64,000 nt of DNA, from positions 114,655,295 to 114,719,294 of the forward strand of contig NC_053397.1 of assembly GCF_905171765.1 (NCBI RefSeq). Direction: 5' to 3'. Of this stretch, positions 31,090 through 41,774 are shown piece by piece. Every line of letters starts with the position of its first letter. Position 1 is the stretch's first letter. The translations under genes were made by a program, and so were the position numbers. This stretch comes from Bufo bufo. Taxonomy: Eukaryota > Chordata > Amphibia > Anura > Bufonidae. Below the pieces are notes generated by a model. It was not told the origin of the DNA. It saw nothing but the letters and a program-made list of their open reading frames with translations, and ran no database searches.

Positions 31090-31307
31090 TGAAAGAAGTC
31101 GGACTGCACTCCAAAAAATAGTGAAATACACGGTTTTATTCACCCATAGTCTGGCAAACTTGCGACGTTTCGGCTCACAAGAGCCTTCCTCAAGCCTGGC
31201 TTGAGGAAGGCTCTTGTGAGCCGAAACGTCGCAAGTTTGCCAGACTATGGGTGAATAAAACCGTGTATTTCACTATTTTTTGGAGTGCAGTCCGACTTCT
31301 TTCATCT
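31087..31307. repeat. Near-perfect 221-bp palindrome with hammerhead-like motifs
   Basis: Two 110-bp arms (31087-31196, 31198-31307) are exact inverses around a single T. Each arm carries CTTGAGGAAGGCTC, TTGT, GAGCCGAAACGTCG, which is a box, a 5-bp stem and GAAACGTC. It matches the Penelope arm motif in layout. Confidence 0.9.
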
Positions 31308-31395
31308 CTACAATACTTGGGGTATTGCCGTTACCCTGTGCCGGACGTTGCACCCACATCGTTGGTGGTGCTCCCGCTGGATTCTCTTCTCTTTC
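31308..31395. other. Short unassigned spacer
   Basis: Unique-looking sequence between the palindrome and a second TA tract. No gene. Confidence 0.4.
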
Positions 31396-31474
31396 TATAT
31401 ATATATATATATATATAAAAAAAAATGAGTTTCTGTCTGTCTGCCACCAATGTGTTAACTACAGGGGGGGGGGG

Positions 31475-31519
31475 CTGCCCCCTGCTGCCTGGCAGCACCT
31501 GCCAGGCAGCAGGGGGCAG
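31475..31519. repeat. Perfect 21-bp hairpin with 3-base loop
   Basis: A GC-rich arm (31475-31495) pairs exactly with 31499-31519 around CAC. Confidence 0.8.
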
Positions 31520-31539
31520 TCATGTACACAGTTCTTTTA

Positions 31540-32020
31540 GTATATTCTAACCTGAAGCGTCCCCATCACCATGGGAACGCCTCTGTGTTAGAATATACTG
31601 TCGGATTTGAGTTTCACGATGTAACTCAAATCCGACGGTATATTCTAACATAGAGGCGTTCCCATGGTGATGGGGACCAGGGGCGTAGCTAAAGGCTCAT
31701 GGGCCCTGGTGCAAGAGTTCATCTTGGGCCCCCTTTCCCTGAGTGTTTTGTGGCCAGGGGCAGGGGAGCACGTAGCCTTTATGCTGCCTGAGGCAAAAAT
31801 TGAAACGGCACCCCCATCCCCATGCCAAATTCTTGACCTAACCCCTTCCCTCCAGCCAGAGGTGTAACTTGAACAGCATGCACTTTCTATAATACTGGTG
31901 TTTTCTTATGCGGCACAAGGGTGTTTGGGCCCCCTAAGGCTCCTGGGCCCGGTAGCGACTGCTACCTCTGCACCCCCTATAGTTACGCCCCTGATGGGGA
32001 CGCTTCAAGTTAAAATATAC
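31540..32020. repeat. Inverted repeat MITE interrupted by hAT-B
   Basis: The left arm 31540-31612 (GTATATTCTAAC...TTGAGTT) pairs with 31621-31677 plus 32002-32020. The second arm is split by the hAT-like element at 31678. Confidence 0.75.
31678..31993. mobile_element. hAT-like non-autonomous element B (316 bp)
   Basis: CAGGGGCGTAGCTA and TAGTTACGCCCCTG ends with an exact 8-bp duplication ATGGGGAC (31670-31677, 31994-32001). Same terminal family as element A. Confidence 0.85.
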
Positions 32021-32340
32021 CATCGGACTGGAGAAAACTCCGATCCGATGGTATATTAACTCCTGACTTTACATTGAAAGTCAATGGGGGACGGATCCGT
32101 TTGAAATTGCACCATATTGTGTCAACGTCAAACGGATCCGTCCCCATTGACTTGCATTGTAATTCAGGACGGATCCGTTTGGCTCCGCACGGCCAGGCGG
32201 ACACCAAAACGACTTTTTTTTCATGTCCGTGGATCCTCCAAAAATCAAGAAAGACCCACGGACGAAAAAACGGTCACGGATCACGGAAAAACGGAACCCC
32301 GTTTTGCGGACCGCAAAAAAATACGGTCGTGTGCATGAGG
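32021..32340. mobile_element. Palindromic MITE-like sequence, no gene
   Basis: Repeated ACGGATCCGT blocks in both orientations (near 32092, 32133 and 32170) and GCATGAGGCCT at the end suggest a folded MITE. Boundaries are uncertain. Confidence 0.45.
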
Positions 32341-32514
32341 CCTAAATCCGAACTTCTATTTACACGGTTACATGCCCCTTATTAGCAAATAGAAGTTCGC
32401 AGGTACTACTCCAGGTTGCAATAACAACTGATCAGAGGTTTTAGCAGTTCGCAGGTCCTTAAATATTCAATCATATAAAGTATGACGCCAAAACTACACT
32501 ACTACATGCATGGG

Positions 32515-33919
32515 GGGCAGGGGCCACTATTAAACAGACGGGCGCTATGGAGTTCACTGTTAAAGGGACAGGTCACTGTTAAAGAGGTGGTTAATGTTAA
32601 AGGGGTGGGCACTGTGGAGGTCACTGTTAAAAGGGCGTGCACTGTGGAAGTCACTGTTAAGAGGGCGGGTACTGTGGAGGTCACTGTTAAAGGGGCGGTC
32701 ACTATGAAGGTCACTGTTAAAATGGTGGTCAATGTTAAAGGGGCGGGTACTGTAGAGGTCACTGTTAAAGGGGTGGTCAATGTTAAAGGGGCGTGCACTG
32801 TTGAAGTCACTGTTAAAGGTGCGGGCAATATAAAAGTCACTGATAAAGGATCGGCCACTATGAAGATCACTGTTAAAGAGGTGGTCAATGTTAAAGGGGC
32901 GGGCACTGTGGAGGTCACTGTTAAAGAGGCAGTTACTGTGGAGGTCACTGTTAAAGGGCGAGGACTGTGGAGGTCACTGTTAAAACGGCGGGCACTGTGG
33001 AGGTCACTGTTAAAGGGGCGAGCACTGTGGAGGTCACTGTTAAAGGGGCGAGCACTGTGGAGGTCACTGTTAAAGGGGCGAGCACTGTGGAGGTCACTGT
33101 TAAAGGGGTGGGCAATGTGGAAGTCACTGTTAAAGGGGCGGGCACTGTGGAGGTCACTGTTAAAGGGGTGGGCAATGTGGAAGTCACTGTTAAAGGGGCG
33201 GGCACTGTGGAGGTCACTGTTAAAGGGGTGGGCAATGTGGAAGTCACTGTTAAAGGGGCGGCCACTATGAAGGTTACTGTTAAAAAGGTGGTCAATGTTA
33301 AAGGGGCGTGCACTGTTGAAGTCACTGTTAAAGGTGCTGGCAATATAAAAGTCACTGATAAAGGATCGGCCACTATGAAGATCACTGTTAAAGGGGTGGT
33401 CAATGTTAAAGGGGCGGGCACTGTGGAGGTCACTGTTAAAGGGCGAGCACTGTGGAGGTCTCTATTAAAAGGGCAGGCACTGAGGAAGTAACTGTAAAAG
33501 GGGCAAGCACTGTAGATGTCACTGTTAAAAAGGCAGGCACTGTTAAAGGGGCAGGCACTGTTAAAGGAGCAAGCGGTGCGGAGGGCACTGTTAAAGAAGC
33601 GGGCACTGTGGAAGTCACTGTTAAAGGGTCGGGTACGGTGAAGGTAACTGTTAAAGGGGCAGTCACTATGAAGGTCACTGTTAAAGGGTTGGTCAATGTT
33701 AAAGGGGTGGGCACTGTGGAGGTCACTGTTAAAGGGGCGGGCACTGTGAAGGTCAATGTTAAAGGGGTGGTCAATGTTAAAGGGGTGGGCACTGTTAAAG
33801 GGGTGGGCACTGTGGAGGTCACTGTTAAAGGGGCAGGCACTGTGCAGGTCACTGTAAAAGATGCGGTCACTGTTAAAAAGGCAGGCACTGTGGAGGTCAC
33901 TGTTAAAAGGGCGGGCACT
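32515..33919. repeat. 30-bp minisatellite, block 3
   Basis: About 47 units. A higher-order period is seen at 33000-33245, where a 60-bp pair (GGGGCGGGCACTGTGGAG then GGGGTGGGCAATGTGGAA) repeats. It ends at the LINE insertion. Confidence 0.92.
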
Positions 33920-34054
33920 GGACTTCCGGTTCCGGCGCTATGTGAGGACGCTGGAGACTGCTGCTCTGTACCGCCGCCAAATACATCTGCTAACATCGGC
34001 CAGCTGGGAGTTGTGAGAGGGCTGCTTCTGGCAGAGTAGAGCCCTGAAGGGTGT

Positions 34055-35168
34055 ATGGAGCGTTACCTGCTAAGAAGTGGACAGAAAACTTTTACTCAGA
34101 CGGCAGCTGACGCTGATAGCGCAAGTGGAACTTCTCTAAAGATGGCGCCGTTCCCTCCCCCCTCGCCGAAACCTGCGTCTCCTGAGGAACAAGATCCCCA
34201 GATAGTTAACACGCAGCTGGACCTGTTTGAAAGCACTGGTAAGGCGATCGATGTTAAAACTCTGGCCATTGAAGTGGCGAAACAACTAGCCCCCAATATT
34301 ATAGCCTCTTTATCTACCACCCTGCAAGCTGCACTGAATAAGCTTAAGGAGGAGGTGGACTTACAGGACCATAGGGTATCTGAGGTGGAACAACGGGTGG
34401 CCTGCATGGAGGAGGAGGCATCAGACACCGCACAGAGGATGCAGGATTTATACCAACTGGCGGAGAAATTGAATGACCGCGTTGAGGACCTTGAAAATAG
34501 GTCCAGACGCAGCAATTTGCGATTGGTTGGGGTGCCTGAATCGGTGCCGGTGATAGAACTTCGCCGAGTCTTTGAAATGGAATTGCCTCAGGCCCTGGGG
34601 CTTCAGGGCGGAAGAAGGAAAGTGGAAAGGGCTCATAGAGTGGGACCATGGGGGGGATCAAGGTTCGTCTGCTAACACCAGAACAGACCAAAGGCCAAGG
34701 CAGGCGATTTGCAAGTATTTAGACTACTCTGACAAAGAGGACATTCTGCGGGCTTACCGAGCAAGAAGGGAGCCGTTAATACTGAGAGGGTCAAAGGTGC
34801 TACTTTTTGCCGATTACTCTGCAGAAGTGGCGCGTAAACGGAGGGCTTTTGGGCCTGTTTGCTCTAGCCTTTATAAGAACGGAACCAGATTTCAGTTAGC
34901 ATATCCTGCTATTTTACGGATACAGTTGTCGGATGGTGGCGCTAAACAGTTCACGGATCCAGTGGAGGCGGAAGAGTTTATGCGGAACCAAGTGAATCGT
35001 GGTCCGGGAGCTGTTGATATTGGGGAGGACCGTCAAGTTACTTCCATGCGACAGGGAGATAATGGCTGGCACCGGGTACATCAAATCTCCTCGTCTCTTC
35101 CACAGAGGATGAATAAGATTCCAAAATCTTCGGGAGCAAAGTTCGCACGGCAGACGGGTGGACTGTGA
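34055..35168 (+). pseudogene. LINE ORF1 protein (L1-type RNA-binding), frameshifted
   Basis: This is the nucleic-acid chaperone of the LINE. The first frame (ATG at 34055) has a long coiled coil (about residues 75-150) ending in LENRSRRSNLRLVGVPE, the start of the L1 RRM domain. Near 34640-34680 the frame shifts, and the C-terminal domain (DKEDILRAYRA, LLFADYSAEVARKR, RFQLAYPAILRI) continues to 35168. A single indel separates it from an intact ORF1. Confidence 0.85.
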
Positions 35169-35536
35169 TAATAATGTCAGGTTATGTTCTGAATATTAGA
35201 TATTATCTTCATGGCTTTGGGGGAGGGGGGAGGGAGTTTATTCCTTGTTCGCCATGACAGAAGTATTTACAGTGACTTTTACAATGCCCGGGGACTCTGG
35301 TCAGTACCTGCTAATAGGCGGTGGTGGTGAGCGTCTAATGCTAGAAAAAAGGGAGTTCTAAAACTAATTGTGGTGTCTATGTGGTTCTACTTAGTTTACT
35401 TATATTGCTTAGCCATAGTTCCTATGTGGCTTATTTTTTTATGTTATAGGGCAATCTATGTGCAATCAATGTATGATGATGAATGGAGTGCTGTCGGGCT
35501 GGGAGGCAGTGCTTCTTTGGATAATATTCAAGCTGT
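35169..35536. other. LINE inter-ORF spacer
   Basis: Linker between ORF1 and ORF2. No gene is seen. The palindromic insertion follows. Confidence 0.5.
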
Positions 35537-35986
35537 ATCGGAAACAGGCGTCGTTCCACTAGAGAACAAAAAAGAATGGCGCACCATAGGGTAATAACGT
35601 TAAAAGATAAATAAAATAGGTATCTCCACTGGGGAGGCTCACCTGATGAAGTTGTGCTAGTTTAGGCACAACTCTAATGAGGACATATATCGAATTGCCA
35701 AAAACTCCTTGTAACGGATGGTATGCAGCCCGGGATGGATGCTCCTGTTCAGGGATGCCTGGAATCCCGCAGAAAGCCAGTGATTCAATTTGAAGAAAAA
35801 AATATCCCACGGCGCAAAATCACCCAATGGTAGGAGTAATAGCGATTCTTGTTTATTTAGGCAAGTGGTACAACGCGTTTCGGGGATTAACCCCTTCTTC
35901 AGGTACAATTGTCTTGCATGCAAGAATCGCTATTACTCCTACCATTGGGTGATTTTGCACTGTGGGATATTTTTTTCTTCAAATTG
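35537..35986 (-). mobile_element. Palindromic Penelope-type insertion with hammerhead-like motif
   Basis: A 450-bp insertion with a 14-bp duplication AATATTCAAGCTGT (35523-35536, 35987-36000). Inverted arms 35787-35852 and 35920-35986 flank the minus-strand motif CTGAAGAAGGGG, TTAAT, CCCCGAAACGCG (35902-35875). Its outer start also shows GAAACAGGCGTC (35541-35552), a hammerhead-type 3' half. No coding sequence. Confidence 0.7.
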
Positions 35987-36060
35987 AATATTCAAGCTGT
36001 GACAGCAAGGTGGGGAGGGGTTCTCTGCCGTCAGGTGGGTCTTACGTAACTATTCCATTT

Positions 36061-36706
36061 ATGAGAATTATCTCGTGGAACGTAAAGGGGTTGAAATCTC
36101 CCAATAAGCGTATGAAAATTCTGAGGCACTTGCGCAGATTAAAAGGCGGATATTGCCTTGTTGCAGGAGACCCACCTGTCGACGGTGGACTTCCATAGGA
36201 TGAAGAAGTTGTGGGTTGGGGAGGTATATGGCTCTGCGGCGGTGGACAGAAAAGCAGGCGTTTTAGTCTTGATAAATCGTCACTTGTCACATACTGTTCA
36301 CTCTGTAACAGCGGATGATGCAGGCAGGGTGTTACGTTTGCATATTTCTGGCCTGTTTGGGGACATTAGCCTTTACAATATTTATGCACCCAATATGGGC
36401 CAGAAAGCCTTCTTTGATTCTTTATGCACCAGATTGTTGCAGGATACACATGGTGTAAAAATATTAGGGGTGATTTTAATGCTGTAATGAATCAGCATGA
36501 GGACAGGAGCACTACTAGTGATATTTGTCGTCATAATCCTCTGGGGGACTTTGCCGAGTCGTTGGTCGAGAATTGATTACTTTTTTGTATCGGCAGCTAT
36601 TGTGCATAGAGTGACTGATATTGTTATAGGGGATATGGTAATATCGGATCATTCACCTCTCCTAATGGATATCAGGGAAGTGTACAATGGGGGAGGGGAG
36701 TATATA
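36061..36706 (+). pseudogene. LINE ORF2 endonuclease domain
   Basis: MRIISWNVKGL (start at 36061) and LQETHL are the first blocks of the APE-type endonuclease. LYNIYAPN, a broken GDFN region near 36475, RIDYFFVS and ISDHSPLLM follow in order. At least two frameshifts are present (near 36160 and 36475). The Tc1 insertion cuts in just after SDHSPLLM. Confidence 0.85.
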
Positions 36707-38327
36707 CAGTCATGTGAAAAAATTAGGACACCCTTTGAAAGCATGTGGTTTTTTGTAACATTTTTAATAAATGGTTATTTCATCTCCGTTTCAACAATAC
36801 AGAGAGATTAAAGTAATCCAACTAAACAAAGAAAACTGAAGAAAAGTCTTTTCAAGATCTTCTGTAAATGTCATTCTACAAAAATGCCTATTCTAACTGA
36901 GGAAAAAGATAGGACACCCTCACATGTATTCCCTCTTAAATTGGCTCAGATCTCACACAGGTATATCACACCAGGTGCACATAATTAGTAGATCGTTACT
37001 CTGCATGTTGAATGAGGCTTGCCCTATTTAAACCTCAGACATTTAGTTTGGTGTGCTCCTGACTGTTGAAGTGAGAGTGAGCACCATGGTGAGAGCAAAA
37101 GAGCTGTCAGAGGACTTCAGAAAAAAGATTGTAGCAGCCTATGAGTCTGGGAAGGGATTTAAAAAGATCTCAAAAGATTTTGAAATCAGCCATTCCACTG
37201 TCCGGAAGATAGTCTACAAGTGGAGGGCTTTCAAAACAACTGCCAACATGCCCAGGACTGGTCGCCCCAGCAAGTTCACCCCAAGAGCAGACCGCAAGAT
37301 GCTAAAAGAGGTATCCAAAAACCCTAAAGTGTCATCTCGAGAACTACAGCAGGCTCTGGCTACTGTTGATGTAGAAGTACATGCCTCTACAATCAGAAAG
37401 AGACTGTACAAGTTTAACTTGCATGGGAGGTGTGCAAGGAGGAAACCTTTGCTTTCCAAGAGAAACATCGAGGCCAGACTGACATTTGCCAGCGATAAAG
37501 TTGACAAAGACCAGGACTTCTGGAATAATGTTCTTTGGACAGATGAGTCCAAAATTGAATTATTTGGACACAACAGCAGAGGACATGTTTGGCGTAAACC
37601 AAACACAGCATTCCAAGAAAAGAACCTCATACCAACTGTGAAGCATGGAGGTGGAAGTGTCATGGTTTGGGGCTGCTTTGCTGCAGCAGGACCTGGTCAG
37701 CTCACCATCATAGAATCCACGATGAATTCTACTGTGTATCAGAAGGTGCTTGAAGAACATGTGAGACCATCAGTTAGAAAATTAAAGCTGAAGCGGAACT
37801 GGACCATGCAACATGACAATGACCCAAAACATACTAGTAAATCAACCAAAGATTGGCTGAAAAAGAAGAAATGGAGAGTCCTGGAATGGCCAAGTCAAAG
37901 TCCAGATTTGAATCCCATTGAGATGCTGTGGGGTGACTTGAAAAGGGCTGTACGTGCAAGAAACCCCTCAAACATCTCACAGCTGAAAAAGTTCTGCATT
38001 GAGGAGTGGGGTAAAATTTCCTCAGACCGATGTCGAAGACTGGTAGATGGCTACAAGAACCGTCTCACTGCAGTTATTTCAGCCAAAGGAGGTAACACTC
38101 GCTATTAGGGGCAAGGGTGTCCTATCTTTTTCCTCAGTTAGAATAGGCATTTTTGTAGAATGACATTTACAGAAGATCTTGAAAAGACTTTTCTTCAGTT
38201 TTCTTTGTTTAGTTGGATTACTTTAATCTCTCTGTATTGTTGAAACGGAGATGAAATAACCATTTATTAAAAATGTTACAAAAAACCACATGCTTTCAAA
38301 GGGTGTCCTAATTTTTTCACATGACTG
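36707..38327 (+). mobile_element. Tc1-like transposon B, apparently intact
   Basis: TA duplications flank CAGTCATGTG...CACATGACTG. The two 212-bp inverted repeats (36707-36918, 38116-38327) appear identical. Each has an outer and an inner copy of GAAAAA(A/G)AT(T/A)AGGACACC, the IR/DR layout. The transposase frame is complete. Confidence 0.95.
37086..38108 (+). CDS. Tc1-like transposase, intact, DD34E
   Basis: A 340-residue transposase. I chose ATG 37086 because it gives family length and places the catalytic residues at D153 (WTDESK), D244 (QHDNDPKH) and E279 (DLNPIEMLW), the same numbering as in Sleeping Beauty. The N-terminal paired-like helix-turn-helix (residues ~1-50), GRPSK hook (~60), second helix-turn-helix with KRLYK (~106-110) and glycine-rich GGGSVMVWG (~189-197) are all present. 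There is no stop or frameshift. An earlier in-frame ATG at 37053 would add 11 residues without family support. Confidence 0.93.
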   Translation: MVRAKELSEDFRKKIVAAYESGKGFKKISKDFEISHSTVRKIVYKWRAFKTTANMPRTGRPSKFTPRADRKMLKEVSKNPKVSSRELQQALATVDVEVHASTIRKRLYKFNLHGRCARRKPLLSKRNIEARLTFASDKVDKDQDFWNNVLWTDESKIELFGHNSRGHVWRKPNTAFQEKNLIPTVKHGGGSVMVWGCFAAAGPGQLTIIESTMNSTVYQKVLEEHVRPSVRKLKLKRNWTMQHDNDPKHTSKSTKDWLKKKKWRVLEWPSQSPDLNPIEMLWGDLKRAVRARNPSNISQLKKFCIEEWGKISSDRCRRLVDGYKNRLTAVISAKGGNTRY

Positions 38328-38329
38328 TA

Positions 38330-41300
38330 TGGAGATTTCCTAATTATTTGGTGAAGGATGCCGAGTTTGTAAAATTATTGAAAGGATGGTGGATGGAATT
38401 TGTTGATGACAATGGGCAGCATGTGAATGATCCGATATTATTCTGGGAAACGGCCAAAGCTGTACTGAGGGGAAGGTTGATGGCGTATGTGTCCGCCATT
38501 AGGAAAATAGCCAGGAATCAGTATGAGAAGGCGAGTACATGTTTAAGGGAAGCCTATAGTAACTTTCTCTTGGCCCAGACCCAGATTGCTAAAGAACGCT
38601 GGATCTCGGCTAAGAGAGACTTTGATGAATGGGCAGAGAAAATAGAGATTTCAAAGAGGTCTCAGCTGGAGGCCAGATTGCACAGATTTGGCAATAAGTC
38701 AGGGAAGCTACTAGCTTCTTTAGCCAAAGGTAGGCGTCCTTTGAATCATATCCAAGTGGTGAGGAAAGGGGATGGGACCAGGGAGCACAGACCACAACAG
38801 ATCAACCAATTGTTCGAACGGTATATGGCAGCATTTTATCAAAATACCGGGGATAGGGTGGAAGAGGGGAGGGCTTTCTTGAGAAAGGAGACTTTTATAA
38901 AGCGTTAGATGCTCAGGTGGTGCCTTATTTGACGTCCCTGTATTCTTCCATAGTGGAGGGGACTCCGTTGTCGGAGCATATGAACACGGCGTATATAACG
39001 TTACTCCATAAAGCTGGGAAAGATCCAGAGGATTTGGCGTCTTATAGGCCAATATCCCTGATCAACCATGACATTAAGATCATATCAAAATTGCTTGCCA
39101 ATAGGTTGGCGACGGTTCTTCCCTCTTTGATCTCTCCTGCACAGGTTGGTTTTATTAAAGGTAGGGCGGCTGTCACTAATTTGAGAAAAGTGTTGTTGGC
39201 CCTCTCTGTGACTGGCAAGGCGGAATACCGGGGGCGGGACCCAGCCATCCTCACTTTAGATACGGAAAAGGCTTTCGATATCATTAATTGGAGATGGCTG
39301 GGTCTAGCTTTGGATTCGGCGGGTATTACAGGATTGTTTCGCACTCAATTAGATGGGTTATATTTAGGTCCAAAGGCAAAGGTTTGTACAGGGGGATGTA
39401 TATCTGATTCTTTTTTGTTGAAAAGGGGAACTAGGCAGGGATGCCCCTTGTCTCCTCTCCTGTTTGACTTGGCTATAGAGCCTTTGTCTAGATGGCTTGA
39501 TTCAGGAGATTTCTTTGAGGGTTTGGAGGTGGGCAAGAAGCAACTGCGTACGGCGTTGTTTGCTGATGATATCTTGCTTTTCTTATCTGACCCTCAAAGG
39601 GATATTGGGAGGATTATGGTTGCACTAGAGGAGTTCGGCCTTCTCTCAGGGTTGAAGATTAATAAATCAAAAAGCGAGATACTATTTTTAAAGGGTGGGG
39701 GGCAGAGGGTGTTAGGTGATGAATTGGGGGGTATACCTATTGCTAGATCTTACATAACTTACTTAGGGATTAAAGTGGGGATTACTCCCGAGTCTTTATA
39801 TAGACTTAACTATGACCCATTAATTACTAAAATAATTCAAGAATTGCGTAGGTGGCATGATCTGCCGCTGTCGTTACTGGGGCGTAATCATCTTATTAAG
39901 ATGATGTCAGTTTCTAAACTGCTATATCCTATGCAGACGATCCCTATTCTGTTAAAACATAAAGATGTTTCCAAACTGGTCAAAGCATTCAAAAAATTTT
40001 TGTGGCATGGCAAGAGACCTAGGATATTAATGCGTTCCCTGATGAAGGGAATCGAGCAGGGAGGGATAGCATTTCCTGATATTAGAAACTACAATCTGGC
40101 GTGTATGGCTAGGCATATTTGCGACTGGATTAATGACTCTAGTTTTTATTCAGCTTTACTGTTGGAAAAGGAATTCTGTGCTCCCTGGTCTCTGGTGGCG
40201 TTGCTGCATTCGAGGTTGCAGGTGATTCCTGTTTGGATCAAACAGTCTTTATTGGTTAAGGACACAATAGCTGCATGGAGGATTCTTAGGAAAAAGTACT
40301 GGTTGTCGTACAGAATCTCCAAGCATCTTCCATTGTGGAACAATCCTGAATTCCCACAGGGTAATAGAAACAAGCTGATTGAGGAATGGAGGAGGAAGGG
40401 GATTTTGTGCGTGAAACAGTTATTGCATGATTCGGACCCTAGGTGGCTGACAGGAGAGGAAGTGATTGAAAAGTTTTCTTTGTCGTCATTTCAGACTATT
40501 CAGTGGTCTCAAGTGAAGGAGGCAGAAGGAAATACGTAAAAACACTCTGGATAAGATCTTGGACCTGGGGGGTGGGAGGGTCTCGATTTCTACGAGATAT
40601 GCAGACATGCGGAAGGAAGAAGGGATTAGGGATGGGAGTAAATACTTTGGAAAATGGGCGGAGCAACTGGGAGATGACGACATTGAACCAAAGATAGTGA
40701 AAGGGTGGGAAGTAGTGAGGAGGCATATAATTAATGAGTCATGGAGGGACACCCAGGTTAGACTTATGCACAGAGCTATTTATGGTTTTAATATTCCCCC
40801 TCATCCAGCTAAACCAGACAGGATTACAAGTTGCCCGAAATGTGGGATAGGGTTCCCTGATCTATTCCATGGGATATGGACGTGCCCAAATAGTAAAAGG
40901 TTATGGGAGGAAGTGGGAAATTTGGTTCGGGGGATCTGGGGAAGAGAGCTTCCGTTATCAGCTACTCTGTATCTATTTCACTACGAGGAGGGAGAGGTAG
41001 GGCAAGGTGGGATACCCCGCTTGTTCCATACGATATGTATGGTAGTGAAGCGTAGCCTCCTGCGACAATGGCTTCAGGATGATACCCCAAGGTTACAGGC
41101 TATAATTGAGCAGCTAAAGCATGTTTTTCATATAGAAAGGTTAAATTCTCTTGCAGAGAAGGAACGACAGGCAAAAGGGTTGTTTCAAAAATGGAAACCG
41201 TTTATTGAGTATTGTATGTCAAATACGGAGATACAGTCGATTATGAAGCCATTTACACTCACGGAATGGTACATAATGGGTCAATTGAAAGGGACACTTG

Positions 41301-41335
41301 GTCGTCTGCTACTTAGTCTAGCCAACTCTTCTTGA
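38330..41335 (+). pseudogene. LINE ORF2: linker, reverse transcriptase, C-terminal zinc region
   Basis: After the Tc1 the frame resumes (RFPNYLVKD) and runs to 38908. A frameshift near 38890 leads into the RT: LASYRPISL, RAAVTNLRK, LDTEKAFD, GTRQGCPLSPLLF, FADDILLFL (catalytic aspartates kept) and KINKSKSEIL. A further frameshift near 40535 leads to the C-terminal part with CPKCGIGFPDLFHGIWTC, a CCHC-like motif typical of L1-type ORF2. It ends at the stop before 41336. Confidence 0.9.
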
Positions 41336-41510
41336 TTCAATGCAAGTGTATTGATTGTTTATGCTACTATACATTGATTGTGAATTATGACTGCTTTGTA
41401 CTACGGAAAACATATTGCCCTATGTTTGTGATTGTACTGTCTGTGGCACTTGAAGTGCCTTACTTTGTTTTGTTGTTTGTGTTTTAAAAAAAATAAATTA
41501 TTTTTTTTTA
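41336..41510 (+). other. LINE 3' UTR and A-rich tail
   Basis: Ends in A-runs with AATAAA (41492-41497) just before the target duplication. Confidence 0.7.
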
Positions 41511-41774
41511 AAAAGGGCGGGCACTATGGAGGTCAATGTTAAAGGGGCGGCCACTATGTAGGTCACTGTTAAAGGGGCGGGCACTGTGGAGTTCTGTTAA
41601 AGGGGAGAGTACTGTAGAGGTCACTGTTAAAGGAGTGGGAACTGTTAAAGGGGCGGGTATTGTGGAGGTCACTGTTAAAGGGGCAGGCACTGTGCAGGTC
41701 AGTGCTAAAGATGCGGTCACTGTTAAAAGGGCAGCCACTATGAAGGTCACTGTTAAAAAGGTGGTCAATGTTAA
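41511..41774. repeat. 30-bp minisatellite, block 4
   Basis: About nine units between the LINE and the piggyBac element. The last TTAA (41771-41774) is the piggyBac target. Confidence 0.9.

Larger units (their letters stand above)
33920..41510 (+). mobile_element. Full-length L1-like LINE, disrupted
   Basis: It has a 5' UTR, ORF1, ORF2 and an A-rich tail, bounded by the 15-bp duplication AAAAGGGCGGGCACT (33905-33919, 41511-41525). The insertion point on the bottom strand is TTTT/AA, the L1 endonuclease preference. Later insertions are a palindromic element between the ORFs (35537-35986) and a Tc1 in the endonuclease end (36707-38327). Without them it is ~5.5 kb. Both ORFs contain frameshifts. 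Confidence 0.9.

Noticed and set aside
32482..34039. Several frames of 148-262 codons on both strands rich in VTVKGAGTVE or TVPAPLTVTS
   Set aside because: They are translations of the 30-bp minisatellite. The same peptide repeats occur in every block and in opposite strands.
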